The notes: generated from the sequence alone by a model not told the origin. A stretch of 64,000 nt of DNA from Gloeopeniophorella convolvens (GCA_022496205.1 WTXD01000007.1:186001-250000), one strand, 5' to 3'. Shown: positions 9,656 through 22,152, counted from the first letter of the stretch. Program-made: numbers and translations.

Positions 9656-12600
9656 CTAGGTTGACAGGTAGCCCCAGTCCTCCGGGTCGTCGAGCTTCAT
9701 GATCTCCTGGAAGACGCGCTTCGACTCGGTCGACAGCGGCGGCAGCTGGTCCGCGGCGGCGCGCGGCTCGTCGCGCGACAGCTTGATCTGGCGCAGCCGC
9801 TCGTCGTTGTAGATCCGCTCGAGCGACTCGGCGAGGCTCTTCAGGCCAAACAGGAACCCGCGGTCCGGCTGCTCCGGGTCGTGCGGCGGGAAGCGCGCGT
9901 AGATCAGGCCCGTCTCGGGGTCGACGTCCGCCGAGTAGCCCTTGCCGCTGTTCACTTCCTGCACCGCGCGCTGCTCAAAGTCTCCCGGGTACGGCGCCCA
10001 GTCGTGGCCCGTCGTCATGTGCGCAAAGTCGACGATGCGGATGTTCACCTCGCCCCGGCGCCGCTTGCGCGAGCAGCGCTGCTCGATCGGCACCCCGAGC
10101 ACGTCCTCGCTGTGTGAGCGCCGGAGCGCGGCGGGGGTGCGGCCGGCGGCCGAGTCCTTCTCGGCGGCCTGGTGCCGCCGCCGGTGTCGCTCCAGCGATT
10201 CGCCGCGATGGGTGCGCGAAGTCGGGTGCTCAGAGTAGCTGCTCCGGAGCGCCTCCTGGACCTCATGGTCGCCGTCGTAGATGAACAGCAGGCTGCAGCC
10301 GTAGAACCGGAAGCCCTTCAGACGGTTGATGATGCGGGCCAGCGCGTAGATCTTGCCAAGGATGCACGGAATCTGGTGGGCGAGGAGACGCTGGCCGTCG
10401 TACAAGAACGACGCCAAAGCCGCGGGGAACTCGTCTTTCTTGATTTCCCGGCCCTGGTACTTGTCCTGAGTCACGTAGGACTGTGTCGCGTGATTCCATA
10501 CCTGAATGAAGTCAATCAGCACAATCCAGCAGAAGTTGATGAATAGATAGGGGCGGGTGCACAAAGATAGAATCCATACACTAGACGCAGGGCCCCAGCG
10601 CCAAAAGGGCACTGCGGAGGGTTATAAAGGCGTGTCAGACTTACCTGCATCCCGCAGATTCTCACCCCCAACGATCGACTCGTCGTGCGGTCGCACTTCT
10701 TGCGCTGGCTCTTCTTCTTCGCAGCCGTCGCATCGATCCCATACTGACGGGAGCCCATCTTGAGATCAAGCACGCACGAACGCTTCAGGCGGCCGGTGAG
10801 GTCCTCCATCAGAATAAAGTGGTTCTGACGCGTGACCGCATCGTCCGACTCTGCGGGCTTGACAGGGTAGTGCGGTCCCTCGAAAGGCAAGGACTGGCCC
10901 AGATGGCCGTGCGGCGGGGTACCGACACCGTCCGCGCGAGAACAGCTGCGGCGCCGGATGGCTACGCCATTGCCGTCGAGCTGGGCCTCGTGCTCGTCTT
11001 CAAAGTCGAAGAGGTCGTTTGCGTCGTTGGTGCTCGATGCGACCTTGTGGAAGGCTTTCATCTTGGCGGCGCTGGACATGATCTCCTCGCTCTGCACGCG
11101 TCGCAGCGGCTCGGCCAGCGCGGGCGCCTCCTCGGCCTTGAGCCTGTCGACTCGGCTCAACTTCTTCCGTCGACGCGTGGTGAAGTGGGTGCCCGAGGCA
11201 GCGCCGTCACTATCGCCTTCGGCGTCAGCAACATCTCCCTCGTCCTCAGTGCGCACACCACTGCTCCAATGGGCGCCGCGGCGCCTCCGGAACCTGCGCA
11301 TGATCGTGCTAAACACGTGGTCCTTCAGCTTGGTATTGACCGTCGTAGATCCGAGCCCATCAAACCATCCACTTCCCGGAGCTGACTGCACGGGGTGGGG
11401 TGACGTCGAATGAGAGTGTGTTTGGTCCGAATGATAGGGCCGAATGCGAGGGCGCAAGTAGGCATCTTCCGCTTCGGCGTTCTCACTGCCGGTAAAGAAT
11501 CTCTCTCGTATCGGGGCAGGAAGCTGACTCTGCAACAATCTGGCGGACACGTTGGGCGAATTAGCGGGGGTAGTGGGGAGGTCGGTACCCTCGCCAGGTA
11601 GGGCGAGATGTTGACGCGCTAAAGGACTAGGGCTAGAGGAAGTGGAGCCGAACTTGCTCTGAACGCCAGAAGAACCAAGATCCGGGCTCGACGATGTGCC
11701 ACCAATGAACGGACGCCGCAATCGATGTGCGTTGGGTACACCTGGTGGTAGCGCCGTGGCGTGCGACTGGGCGCGACTGCGGGTGCCGCGAAGCATCCAC
11801 TCGGGGACAATGTGGCGATTGCGATCGAGAATGACTTCCGGCAGCTCTGCCTCGTCTTCGTCACGATCGGTGTCGCCTTCATTCACTTCGGGAGATAGCG
11901 AACCGGGTGCCTTTACAGGCAAAGCCGTCGAGTCTGTGATCGCCTTCTGAAGAGGAGGGCGGGCAGGTCCCTGGTCGTCAGGTTTCACTGAGGACTCCTT
12001 GCTCCTGGGCACCTTGCGGTAGCTGACGAGCATGACGCCCAGATAGCGGGGGATGAAATCTAGCAAAGGAGGAGCCTCCCGTTCTACGGCCTCGTAGAAT
12101 AGATTCTCCCTTGACACAAGAGGCTTGAGTTTTCAAGCGAGGAGTCAGAAAGGCAGAATCAGAAACTTGTACTAGTGAACTTTGACACACCTTGCACACT
12201 GCTCGCTTGGTGAACTTATATATCGAGCTATGTCCCCCCACCTGGTTCCGGAACGGCCGCAGAGGTATATGCGGCAGGACGTCCTCCGACAGATCAACCT
12301 CAGACTGATATGGGTCGGCATCACCCGCATCGTCATCGACAGGTGAGGGTTTGGACATGTCATGGTAGTCGTCGTCCGTCGGCCAAGTCAGGTCGGGGTT
12401 GGGGTCGAGGAGTTCTGCTGGAGACAATGGGGATGACGCGGAGGTAGATGTGGTGCTGGTGACGGAAGCCGACTCCCAAGCAGATTCGTCGTCGGTGGAC
12501 CATGGTGATGGGATGACCGGCTCATGAGGAAGGGCGCGGACCGGGAACGACGGAAGTGTACGAACGGGGGTGGGAGAACGTGAGTGTGAGATGTCTGAAG

Positions 12601-13753
12601 CACGTGCGTGGTGAGTGATGTGTGCTGGAGAGGCGGTGGTGGGTGTTCCGAAATCTGAGCAAGGCTGGAAGTGCTGAGTAGGGATATGTATGCGCTCGCT
12701 CGGTGAGCGGGATGGGGAGGGTGATAAAGGATATGAGCGGGGTGGGGACGTGAGGATAGGTGTGAGGCGGAGGTCATGATAAGATGAAGGGCGAGGTAGC
12801 ATATCGGCAACGGGGATACTGTTCGGTTGTTCAGGCCACTGTGTACGGTCGCGGGGACGACCACGAGAGTCTTGTCGCTTGAGCATGTCCTTCGTGCGTA
12901 GTGTGCGATCATCGAAGCTAGCGACATCTTTCGATGACGGGGCGCGGTCCTTCCTGCGGGAAGATTCAGATTCACGAGAGTCACGAGCGACGCTGGACGC
13001 GCTTTCGCGAGTGCGGACCCGCTCAAGAGCGAGGGCACTCCGCCCTCGACGAAGAGCAGCTGCCTCTCGCTCTTGCCAATCCGCGCGCTTGACAAACTCA
13101 AAATGGGGCCCTGTGAGGTCACCATCATCGTCGACGTCGACGTCGCCGTCGCCGTCGTCGTCGGCGTGGCGATGAGAGCTCGTCCTCCGCCGCGACGGAG
13201 AACAGGCCCTCGTAAAGGCCAGGGGGTCGATGATCTCCGTCGCGGGCGGTGGTACCGACTCTTTGAAGAGCTGCAGGGAGTCGGCGACCTTGCGGCCGAT
13301 GCCGGCGGGGTTGTGCTGAGAGACGCGATTCTGGGAGGAGGGGGGAGGGGATGAGTCTGAGGACGCGGTGGAGCGGGAAGAGGAGCGCCTTGATAAAGGC
13401 CTGGCAGTGCGAGGAGGGGAAGAAGGGTAGGGACGGTCCGAGCGTATGGACTGCGGTATGGGCATGGTCAGAGATCTGTGAGGCGACTTTCGTGGGCTGA
13501 CACGAGGTCGAGAAGAGGAAGCGGGGGGATTGGCGTCCCTGGGGTCGACGAGGGACGGAGCGGCGTCGGATCTGGGGAGGAAGGCGGAGGGGGACGCGGA
13601 CCGGGGCGGTCGAGCGAGAGCGGGAGAGGCATCAGATATAGGGAGAATGGGCCGGGAGCGCTTTCGAGGGGAGGAGGGCGGAGAAATGTCTGTGGAATCG
13701 GGCGGCGAGGGCGGATAGGAATAGGAATGCGTGCGGAGAGCAGCAGACGTCAT
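9656..13753 (-). CDS. KCS1: Inositol hexakisphosphate kinase (Kcs1/IP6K)
   Basis: Makes diphosphoinositol pyrophosphates (5-InsP7) from InsP6. Three exons (13753-12191, 12123-10645, 10501-9656) give about 1295 aa, all joins in phase 0. The N-terminal ~500 residues are Ser/Pro/Arg-rich and disordered, with a poly-Asp stretch. The fungal Kcs1 block PLRPFRNQVGGHSSIYKF then CKPLVSRENLFYEA spans intron 1. The catalytic core carries DLKMGSRQYGIDATAAKKK, CGMQVW across intron 2, GCSLLFIYDGD and IRIVDFAHMTTGHDW. The IPK signature PxxxDxKxG appears as SCVLDLKMG, with Ser (TCG) at the usual Pro. The start is the ATG at 13753; the frame stays open upstream but only from a TTG codon. Confidence 0.95.
13127..13163 (-). 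repeat. GTC/GAC trinucleotide-like tract in KCS1
   Basis: An imperfect run of GTCGAC/GTCGCC units encodes the acidic Asp/Gly/Val stretch of the KCS1 N-terminal region. It keeps the frame open and is probably length-polymorphic. Confidence 0.6.
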
Positions 13754-16700
13754 GGGTCGATGCGTGTGGCAGCCGCGTGCGCTGGGGATCGTCGTGGCCG
13801 GAGAGGCAGCACGGACAGGGCAAAGGGCGGGCGCGGGGTGTAGAGTGAGTGGCAAGGAGGGGCCCAAGCTGGGCTCGTTTCGTTCCTTCGGGTCAAGGAA
13901 AACCGGGAAAAAAAGGCAAACGGGAAATACGTCCTCGAGCGCCTAGACCCACCACCGCTGACGCTGCTGACAAAGCCCGCCTGCAGATCTCAGATCCCCC
14001 GACCCTATTCTTTTCTCGCCCGACTCGCAATTATCCCCTCCCTGCGAAACTCCTCCGGCGCACGGCCACCACCCCCGCGGCGTCACCCTCTCCCCGCACG
14101 TTCCTTCTAAACTCATCCCTCCCTCACACATACGCACGTGCGTCCGGCTTATATGCGCGATCTCTCATCGCATCCTCCCTCGTCCACAGCGAATAACCTC
14201 ATGCACGTCCCTCTCTCTCCTTATCATCCCCATCCAGCTGCGTGCAACATCCATACCAACCGCTATCATTTCATGCGTTCCTCGCGCACATTTCCTTTTC
14301 ATCACCGACATGATTGTTTATTACATTCCTCTCGCCTATCCGGGCTGCCCTTCCTTCGCCGGCACAGCCCGAGGCCTCTTCCCCCTCCACCCTCTCCTGC
14401 CTTATCTGCCCTCCTCGCCCCTTCCCCCCCGATAACCCCCGGCCCACCCTCCCCACCTTGTTTCTCAGAAGCCCCCGCCCCCGCATTGTTGCCTCGTTCG
14501 ACCACCACCACTTTCTTCTCATGCTCTCCTGCCGCGAGGCGGGGCACGCGCCCAATCGGTGTCTTCTTTTGGAAGGTCACCTCTGGTCACCTTCTCTCCG
14601 ACGCAAATATGTCTTCGCTAGCCGCCCCGGTCCGTCATACCTTGTCGTCACGACTTTCCCGCACCTCCTCCTCCGGACGAACGTGCACAGCGCCCGCTTC
14701 CATCACTGGCTCACGCAACCCTACTTACGTCTTCCCCGTCACCGGCCTTCCCCCAGCGTCCTTTGCTTTTGGAAGGTCGGGATCCTCACAAAGGCTCGCC
14801 TACCGTCTTTCCGTGTCTCGACTCTGCGTCCGCCCATGACGCTCACCGTCTAGATCACCTGGTCTTTGCACGCTCGACGCCACCGTCTTGACTGGGCTCA
14901 CTCCACATACGTCGCCTTGCACCCTAGTCTTGCTCGCCCACCCTCGTTCTTGCTTGTGTACCCCAAACTTGCATGTTTTCTGGACGCCGCCCTCGTGCCT
15001 TCTTTTCGGTGCGTGGCCAGCCGCGCTGTGGTCCTGCCTTCGGCGCCCAGGAATGTCCGTGCGCGTCTCTTGGCAAATTTCGAGATACTGCTGCTCCGAA
15101 CACCGCGCATCGACCGAGATTTCATCACCTTGGTCGGCTCATTTCCCTCGGCGTTTGTCTCGGATGTCACCTCGAAATCATGGGTTATCTCTAGGTCAAC
15201 TGCGCATAACCGTGACGTAAAGCGATGTACCAGAATCTTCGCATCGTCGCTTTGTTTTCCCGAGCCGCGATAACAGTATACAATACGCAGGCAGTCCTTC
15301 TCATATGAATGCCTCCTGCCGTCTTGGGTGGCCCTTGTTATCTTCCGACCCCCAAGCTACCTCCTCTGTACTAGCAGTTCGGTTCGACACCCAGCGCTGC
15401 CTTTGCTTTCCGCCTTGCCGGCAACGGCAACAATCTGCGATCCTCATCCACTTCCTGATATCGTGATTTCTGCCCCGAGAATGCGCCGTCGCCATCCTCA
15501 TACCTGACAACCGCCAGTCTCCCCTTCCTTGTGGGCTTTGAACTCTATAGTGCGCTTCCCTGTCGCTAGCACGCGCATATGGTACCATCCTCACTCGTAC
15601 CGATCCTCCGGTCTCTTCATGGCTCAGACGCGAACATCAGTGATAACGTGCCTGCGGAGCATCGTGTGCGCTGATGGGTTCGTCGTGTCGCGCGTTTCCC
15701 GCCACTCGAGTCCATCCTCCCAAATTGTACCCCAAAGTCACGAGGGGCTCGACGGTCGCTCAGTTTGTTTAACCTTTACAACGATTTTCTCTCTGAAGAA
15801 CCCGCTGTCCATCGCTTCTCTCCGCCTTTTGCCGGTAAAGTTAGATTTCAAGGCTCTCACACATCCTCCTAGTCAGATGCCTCTTGACAAACGAAGCCGG
15901 ATCCAGCGGGCTGCACTTCCTGTACTGGCTTCTGCCTTCGGCATCTCCTGTCAGCTATCGCTATCGCTATCCGCAGATACGCCACTACATTCATGATAAC
16001 TTGGCTACTGCAATGCGGCACCAGGGCCTCCCGAGGATAAACCATCATGGGCCACAACGCGCGCGCGCCTGTGGCGTGACACTGGCCCCGTCCAGGTGTT
16101 GCGGACTTTCCCATCAACAAGGTTTACGCAAATTTCAAAGCAACCTTTTAGCTCGCCCCCTTTAGCTGCCGGCACAGACAGATCCCGTACCTCGCAGAAA
16201 TTCCAGATCGCAAAGAAGCCTCTCGGATGGGGTTCACAGATTCCAACAGGGACCCAGCTCGTTCCCTCTCCGCGCTTCTGAGCCGACGAGCCAGTATTGC
16301 GACCGCGATAAGCCGCGGGTGGCGTTTTGCAAATACCGCGGCGCGCACGCGCCACGTCTCACGGCGCGCGCGACCGCGGCGGAGCAGACGGGCCCCGCGA
16401 AACGTGGCGGGGCGCAGGCCTCTGCGCCGTCGCACGTTCATGCCCCAGGACGGAACGTTATGGCATGGTGTGTGCGGCTGAACGGGCGGTGGGTATCGCC
16501 GCGGCGCTGCGCTGAGATAAGGGTGGCGCGGGCGGGCAGTCGGAGTGCGTCCCTTGCTCGGGATCGGGGGTGTGCGAGACTCCGCCTGGGTATGTATTAA
16601 AGTTGGCGCAATCACGGACACCTGATATCACGTCGAACGTTGCGCGGTGCGCGCAACATCCCCGGGAGCACGTTTCTCGTCGCCGCGGTTGCAGGCCCAC

Positions 16701-18491
16701 GCACGTTCAACTGCCAGTGCTGCGTTTGCGAGTTTAGCCCGCGCGTTTCCTCGTGGCGCGCGCTTGTACGTGCTCTGGATTTGCATCCTGTGAAGCGCGT
16801 CTGGGGTACTGTATTGTAATGGTGGCCGCCGGAGCCACGCAACTCCGCGATGCGCCGCCGGGTGGACTCCCCACTTCGCTGATTCGCAATGCATCCAGGC
16901 TTGCTTCTCAGCAGTTCACACATCATGCATATCTCATAGTGCTGCCGCGTGTATTCGCCATGCACCGCTGTATATTGCATACGAATCGTCATGGAATAGA
17001 TCGCGCGATGTGTACTTGCCACGTCTGCTCTGTGCGAACGCGTCTGAGTTTTGCCTTCTCGCGCGACGCGTCTGGGCGCCGAACGAAGCACTCCGAACGT
17101 GCTACGTGCCTCTGAATTGCTCGATTGGCGGGTTCTCGGGGGACGGTGCCTTCATATTACCATTCCAAGGCGGCCCCAGGCTTCTACGCTGCGCGCTTGT
17201 TTTGTGTGTGTGTGTGTGTATTGCTGTTCGGCGCGATGCGCGTTTGGGCACTGTTTCAGCGATGTCGATTGGGGCTTTCGAGCCTGGCCCCGCGCGGCGC
17301 GAGAAGCACGCGGCGCACGTTGAACGTTCGAGGCTATAATTGTGCGCACCCCCGCAGTATGGGCATACTGGACGATCTCAGAAGGGGTCAGTGGGCAGAC
17401 GTGCACACGAGGCAGTTCGTTCATGCGCAACTTTTGCGCATGGTGCATATGATCGCACGAGGAATGGACTACGGTCTGCACCTGACAGGTACATACAATA
17501 CCGCTGCGGCTCTTGCGCGAGTATTGCGGAGCATGCTAGTGCTAGCTAGTGTGGCACGTTCTTGGGCCAAGCAAATCAGGGCGCGCACACTGCAGTGCCG
17601 TACCACCGTGGCACGTCGCGCGTCATGCAACTCGAATCCAAAACATAGACTGCCATTGATCGCATGCGCATCGCGCCCAGACAGGCTGATGTCGACAGCT
17701 ATCATGCATCATACATCACTGCGGCACCACGCACGGGCGTGAATATATGAACGAGAGCCGCCGGCGAGGCCCCGAACTGAGCTGCGTCGCAGAGCAAGGC
17801 ATCGGGGGGCATGTCATGTTACTTTTGATGGTGGTGGTTGTGCGGGTGTTTCACGCTCGATCTTGCATGAGCCTCCTGTATGCATGAATGCCTTCAGCTA
17901 TTTGCTGCGTGAGGGAGCCCTGGGCTAAACATCACGCGGCGAATGTGCGCGAATCCTGGAGCGCATCATAGAACGCAGGATGGCGGATCTGTCATGGGTG
18001 GTGCTGCGGCGTCGTGCTTGCTGACGTCCGCACGCCTGCACGCAGTGTGGATCGTCGGCAACGTTGCAAGTTGCAGTGGACCAGCATTTAGCCGACAAAG
18101 TATGACCGCTGGCCCACAGCCACTGTGCGGAATGCTGACATGTCGCCTGTGACGGCGATGGCGGTACGTTGACGCGCGTCGTGCGGTGCAGCGGAAGAGA
18201 GCCGAGGGAAAGTGCGCCTTGGGTGGGTCAGCCTTGAGCTTGCTGTGCGCCGGGTGTCGAGTCGCCGGAGCGGCCGACGGCGATGTGCAACCAGATGACG
18301 TTGACGACCGGCAGCCCACCGCAGCTCGCCACCGCTCACGGGATTTAATATTCCACAAGTCGGCCATGCCGCATGGCCGCCCTATCACTCAGCTCTGTTC
18401 CCCTCTCCCCTCTCGCTCTACTTCTTGCTCCGCTCGTCGATCTCTGAGATACCCATAGACACTGGCGCGACTCGTGGCCAATCTTAGGACC
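13754..18491. other. 4.7-kb stretch without recognisable genes
   Basis: This is by far the longest gap in the window. From about 13,950 to 15,800 the plus strand is strongly pyrimidine-rich. ORFs there are low-complexity Ser/Pro/Arg/Leu reading frames with no domain. From about 16,250 to 18,400 the sequence is CpG- and GCGC-rich, and long ORFs arise only from lack of stops; the longest (17,124-17,742) begins at TTG. A 13-base word, CTTTTGGAAGGTC, occurs near 14,566 and 14,766. No tRNA, transposon ends or known protein was seen. It may be an extended KCS1 upstream region, a non-coding transcript, or decayed sequence. Confidence 0.5.
17204..17219. repeat. (TG)8 microsatellite
   Basis: Eight perfect TG units inside the gene-poor stretch. 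Confidence 0.9.
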
Positions 18492-20086
18492 ATGTCCCAA
18501 TCCATGTCTATCAATGGCGCAACCACCACGGTGCCTTTGCCGCCCGCACGCGAGATACCCTCCACATTCGTGGCAAGCCTCCGCAGTTGGTCAGTTCCCC
18601 GTCTTCTGCGCGTTCCGGCGTATTCTGAACGCAATTTAGGTGGGCTGTAGGAGAGAAAGAGGCCGCGTCGAGCGAAGAGCGATTGCTGAGGTAGTTCCGG
18701 CTTATCCGATACAATTCTGCATCCTTTACTCACCGCTCCACAGACGACTACCCTTCTTCCGGCCAGGATCATCCACAGACGCGTTCAACGCAGCAGATGG
18801 GCCCGTCGTTGCCTACAGCGAGCAAGTCCCGCTCTCGAAACCAAAGCACTACCTGAACACCCTCGCTATCAAGTCGACATCGCCCGCGCCTGACGCACCG
18901 CCCCCCGCAGTCCTCCTGCACGGCTACGGCGCCGGCCTCGGCTTCTTCTTCCTCAACTTCCCGACGCTCGCGCAGTGGGCCGGGCTCCGGCGCACGTCCG
19001 TCTACGCCGTCGACTGGCTCGGCATGGGCCGCTCCGCGCGCGTGCCGTTCCGCGTGCGCGCGCCGCGCGACGACATCGCGGGGCGCGTGCGCGAGGCGGA
19101 GGCGTTCTTCGTCGACTCGCTCGAGGAGTGGCGCGTGCGCGCGGGGCTCGAGCGCATGACGCTCGTCGGGCACTCGCTCGGCGCGTACTTCAGCGTCGCG
19201 TACGCGCTGCGCTATCCGCAGCGCGTGCACCGCCTCGTGCTGCTCTCGCCCGCGGGCGTCCCGCACGACCCGAACACGACCGTGCCCTCGCGCGAGATCA
19301 CCGATGTGCAGCAGGTCGCGGGTGACGACGGGCCCGTGCCGGCGGACAGCGCGCGCGTTGCGGCGCTCGAGCGCGAGCAGCGCGCGGAGAAGCGGAAGGA
19401 GAGCTTCGGGCGCAGGCTGCTCACGCATCTGTGGGAAGAGGGATGGAGTCCGTTCCAGGTCGTGCGCTCGACGGTGTTCTGGGGCCCAATGTTGGTCGGC
19501 AAGGTGGGTCTACGCTTTTCGCCGCGTTTCTGTCCGGGAGTGATGACGGCTTTTCGCAGTACTCTTCCCGGCGCTTCGGTGCTCTGAGTGAAGACGAGAC
19601 GCGTGATATGCACGCCTATATCACGAACATCACGCTCGCAAAGGGGTCGGGCGAGTACTGCATATGTGCGCTTCCTTGATTTGTTGTCTCTTCCCATCTC
19701 ATGATGCATTCGCAGCGCATATCCTCGCACCTGGCGCCCATGCGCGTATGCCATTAGTGGATAGAATCGCGGAATTGAAGATGCCGATCTCCTTTGTCTG
19801 TGCGTAGTGCTATCGGAGCGATGCATCTTCGTCCTGTTGACATTTAGTCTAGATGGAGAGCACGATTGGATGGACCCAGCAGGCGGGGTTGCCTCGATCG
19901 ATAAACTGAAAGCAGCGGGTAATGACAAGGCCCGTATGTTCATCGTGCCTAATGCAGGACATCATGGTACGCTCACCATTTAACCTTTGCGCGCCACTCT
20001 TTGAGTCTGACTGAACTACGCTTTTAGTGTATTTGGACAATGCGAAGGCGGTGAACAAGCTGCTTTACAAGGAGCTCGAGCAATGA
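18492..20086 (+). CDS. Alpha/beta hydrolase of the Cld1 / ABHD4-ABHD5 family
   Basis: Predicted mitochondrial or lipid-droplet lipase-acyltransferase related to yeast cardiolipin deacylase Cld1 and animal CGI-58. Seven exons (18492-18589, 18640-18690, 18744-19503, 19560-19665, 19716-19799, 19853-19966, 20028-20086) give 423 aa. The N-terminal block FVASLRSWWAVGEKEAASS-EERLLRRLPFFRP spans three exons. The core has LLHGYGAGLGFF (oxyanion loop), DWLGMGRS, the nucleophile elbow GHSLGAYFS, YGEHDWMD (acid) and NAGHHVYLD. HHVYLD fits the HX4D acyltransferase signature of the family. Every junction restores conserved sequence. Substrate is inferred; cardiolipin or phospholipid is most likely. Confidence 0.87.
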
Positions 20087-20386
20087 TTTGCACATCACAT
20101 TGTTTTCATGGGATTTTGGGCGCGCGTTACTTAGAGATGTATCAATAGTCTTGCTCCGGTTACCCCTCTAATGAGAGCGTTCTGGTTTTTGACGGCGACC
20201 TGATGAATCTTGACTCCGACTCACGATCACGTGGTCCAAGAAGCACCTGCCAGGGGGTTGTCGCGTTGTTTGATTCGACACTGAGTGAACGCACTCAGTG
20301 CCTTTGCGCAGTACTAGATTAGTACTGCGAGGGTTTCCTTACAGGAAGCTTCAGAGCCAGTTCTGCGTCGCTTGTTCTTACCTGAG
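20087..20386. other. Intergenic, prom. region of next gene
   Basis: These 300 bp separate the lipase stop from the next ATG. They contain TCACGTG (CACGTG at 20228-20233), 154 bp upstream of the ATG. No other structure was seen. Confidence 0.4.
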
Positions 20387-22152
20387 ATGGGTAAGAACAA
20401 GAATAAGGGCTTCGACTTCGCCAAACGGCAGGAGAAGAACCTCAAACGAATGGCAAAGCCGATGTATAAGACGCCGGTGGACTCTGCGTATCTGGTCATC
20501 ACCCGGCCATTCGGCATGGGGCAGAGCCCCGCAGGGCGGGGTAGTACAGACATCAACCGAGTGTCTGCGTGGGTCTCGTGGGTGCTCCGCAAGCGGTCAG
20601 TTGTGGAAGTGGTCTACACCATGTCGACGGTAAGTGCGCAATTACATAAAGCGCACCTATTTCAAGCACTCCTCCAGAGGGATGAGATCATTGTCAAGGT
20701 CCCCAAGGGAATCGATATTGCGCCCTTGCTCGGGAAGCACAAGTTTTATGAGATATGCAGCAACGGCTTCCCAGACCCAACCATCGCGTCTTGCATTTAC
20801 GAGTACGATTACGAGCGCGGAGGCGATCCTGCCAGCCGTGCGTATCCCGTCTCGCCTCCCTGTTGGCTCTCGGCGCTGACTCGGTCGATGCTCTAGACAG
20901 TTGGAAGGAGAACATAGTGTCGGATGAGCAGATCCCTCCAGGCTTTTTTCGAGACCCATATCCGACGCCGACGTGGGCGCCCAAGCCCTCGCAGCTCTCC
21001 GTCGCGGTCTTCCCCTTGCCAGACTTCTGCCCGCGCTCGCCGCCGCCTGAGCCGCTCTCGCTTCCCGAGGTCCCCAAGTCCACTCAGCAGCCCAAAGCTG
21101 AGCCAGACCAGCCCCCAAGCGCGTGCGCTGTTCACGTTCGGGAGCCCGTGCTAATTCTACGTTGCAGGAAAGCTGTTCGAGTCGAAACTCGATCCATACG
21201 ACGAAGGTGGGCTAATCTATCTCATACAACTGTGTCTCTCTGATACCTTGACAGATAAAGATGCTGTCGAGTTGCTACGCTCTGCGCCGCCAATGAAAGA
21301 CGAGGACATTGTGTCTCCGATAAAGCACGAGGGAACTGGTGGGCGACATATTCGCGCCTCGCCTACGTTGTTGCTGAGAGAGACAGAATATGCACCGTCC
21401 CAGCAACTACGAGACGAGATAGCGCGTCTGACTGCAGAGCGTTCCCAGTGTACGTGCAACGCTCCGGGACCTGTGCGGATACTGAATGGGCCAAAACAAC
21501 ACACAGCGAGCGCACGTGTCAAAGAGGAACACGCTCCCCGTGTCAAGCATGAGCCAGAGCCCGCGGAATACACGCCGTCGCCAGGCCTGATGGAAGAATT
21601 TGCAAAGCTCGAGGCACAGAGGGCTACCTCGAGTGTTTCGAGTGAGTCTGCCGGTTGGCGGGTGTGGCGGGTGCTGACCCTCCTGGGACAAGATACGCCA
21701 GCACCAGGTGTCAAGCAGGAAACCAGCAACCAACCTCATGAGCCTTCGCCGGCTCCTTCACGGCAGCTCCTCGACGAGTTTTCGCGTTTCCAGTCCCAAC
21801 GACCGACACCTGACGATGCCGGTAAGAGATTCGGGGTTCTAAGTGCTCATTCCGCCATTGAGCACTTGGTTCAGCTCGCCCGGTCAAGCACGAACCGGGA
21901 GCTTCCCAAGTCGGAGTGTCGCCGTTAAACGGTTCCGTACCATCTGAGCTTGGGCAGAAAGGTACGTCCGAGACTCATATGGACGGTTGTGAACTCACAC
22001 TGTCTAGTGCCGCTACCCTCATTCAAGAAGGTGAAACGGGAGCAAACGGAAGACGGTGGGGGTAAACCTGCCGAATCATAACTTTCTCTTCGTTTTTGAC
22101 GCCGTTCTCAGGTAGTCAACCCTGGAAGAGACCGAAGACGGAGTACAACTAG
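20387..22152 (+). CDS. Unknown protein with repeated psi-K-x-E (SUMO-consensus) exon modules
   Basis: No family recognised. Exon 1 (20387-20837) starts MGKNKNKGFDFAKRQEK and continues through a compact non-repetitive region (VPKGIDIAPLLGKHKF, FPDPTIASCIYEY). Downstream exons 21255-21449, 21507-21641, 21693-21821, 21875-21961, 22008-22055 and 22112-22152 are all joined by phase-1 introns. Each internal one carries one or two motifs IKHE, VKEE, VKHE, VKQE, VKHE, VKRE. Three also carry a related helix: QQLRDEIARLTAERS, PGLMEEFAKLEAQRA and RQLLDEFSRFQSQRP. Basic patches KKVKRE and WKRPKTEYN at the end suggest nuclear location. A Pro-rich segment (20897-about 21130) looks coding, but its downstream splice site is unresolved. 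SUMO attachment is an inference from the motif. Confidence 0.7.

Noticed and set aside
13753..13867. KCS1 start at 13867
   Set aside because: The codon there is TTG; the first ATG in frame is at 13753.
14138..15273. Long overlapping plus-strand ORFs between KCS1 and the lipase
   Set aside because: Low-complexity translation of a C/T-rich tract in several frames at once; no homology.
17124..17742. 205-codon ORF in the gene-poor stretch
   Set aside because: Starts with TTG, has no domain, and lies in GC-rich sequence where stop codons are rare.
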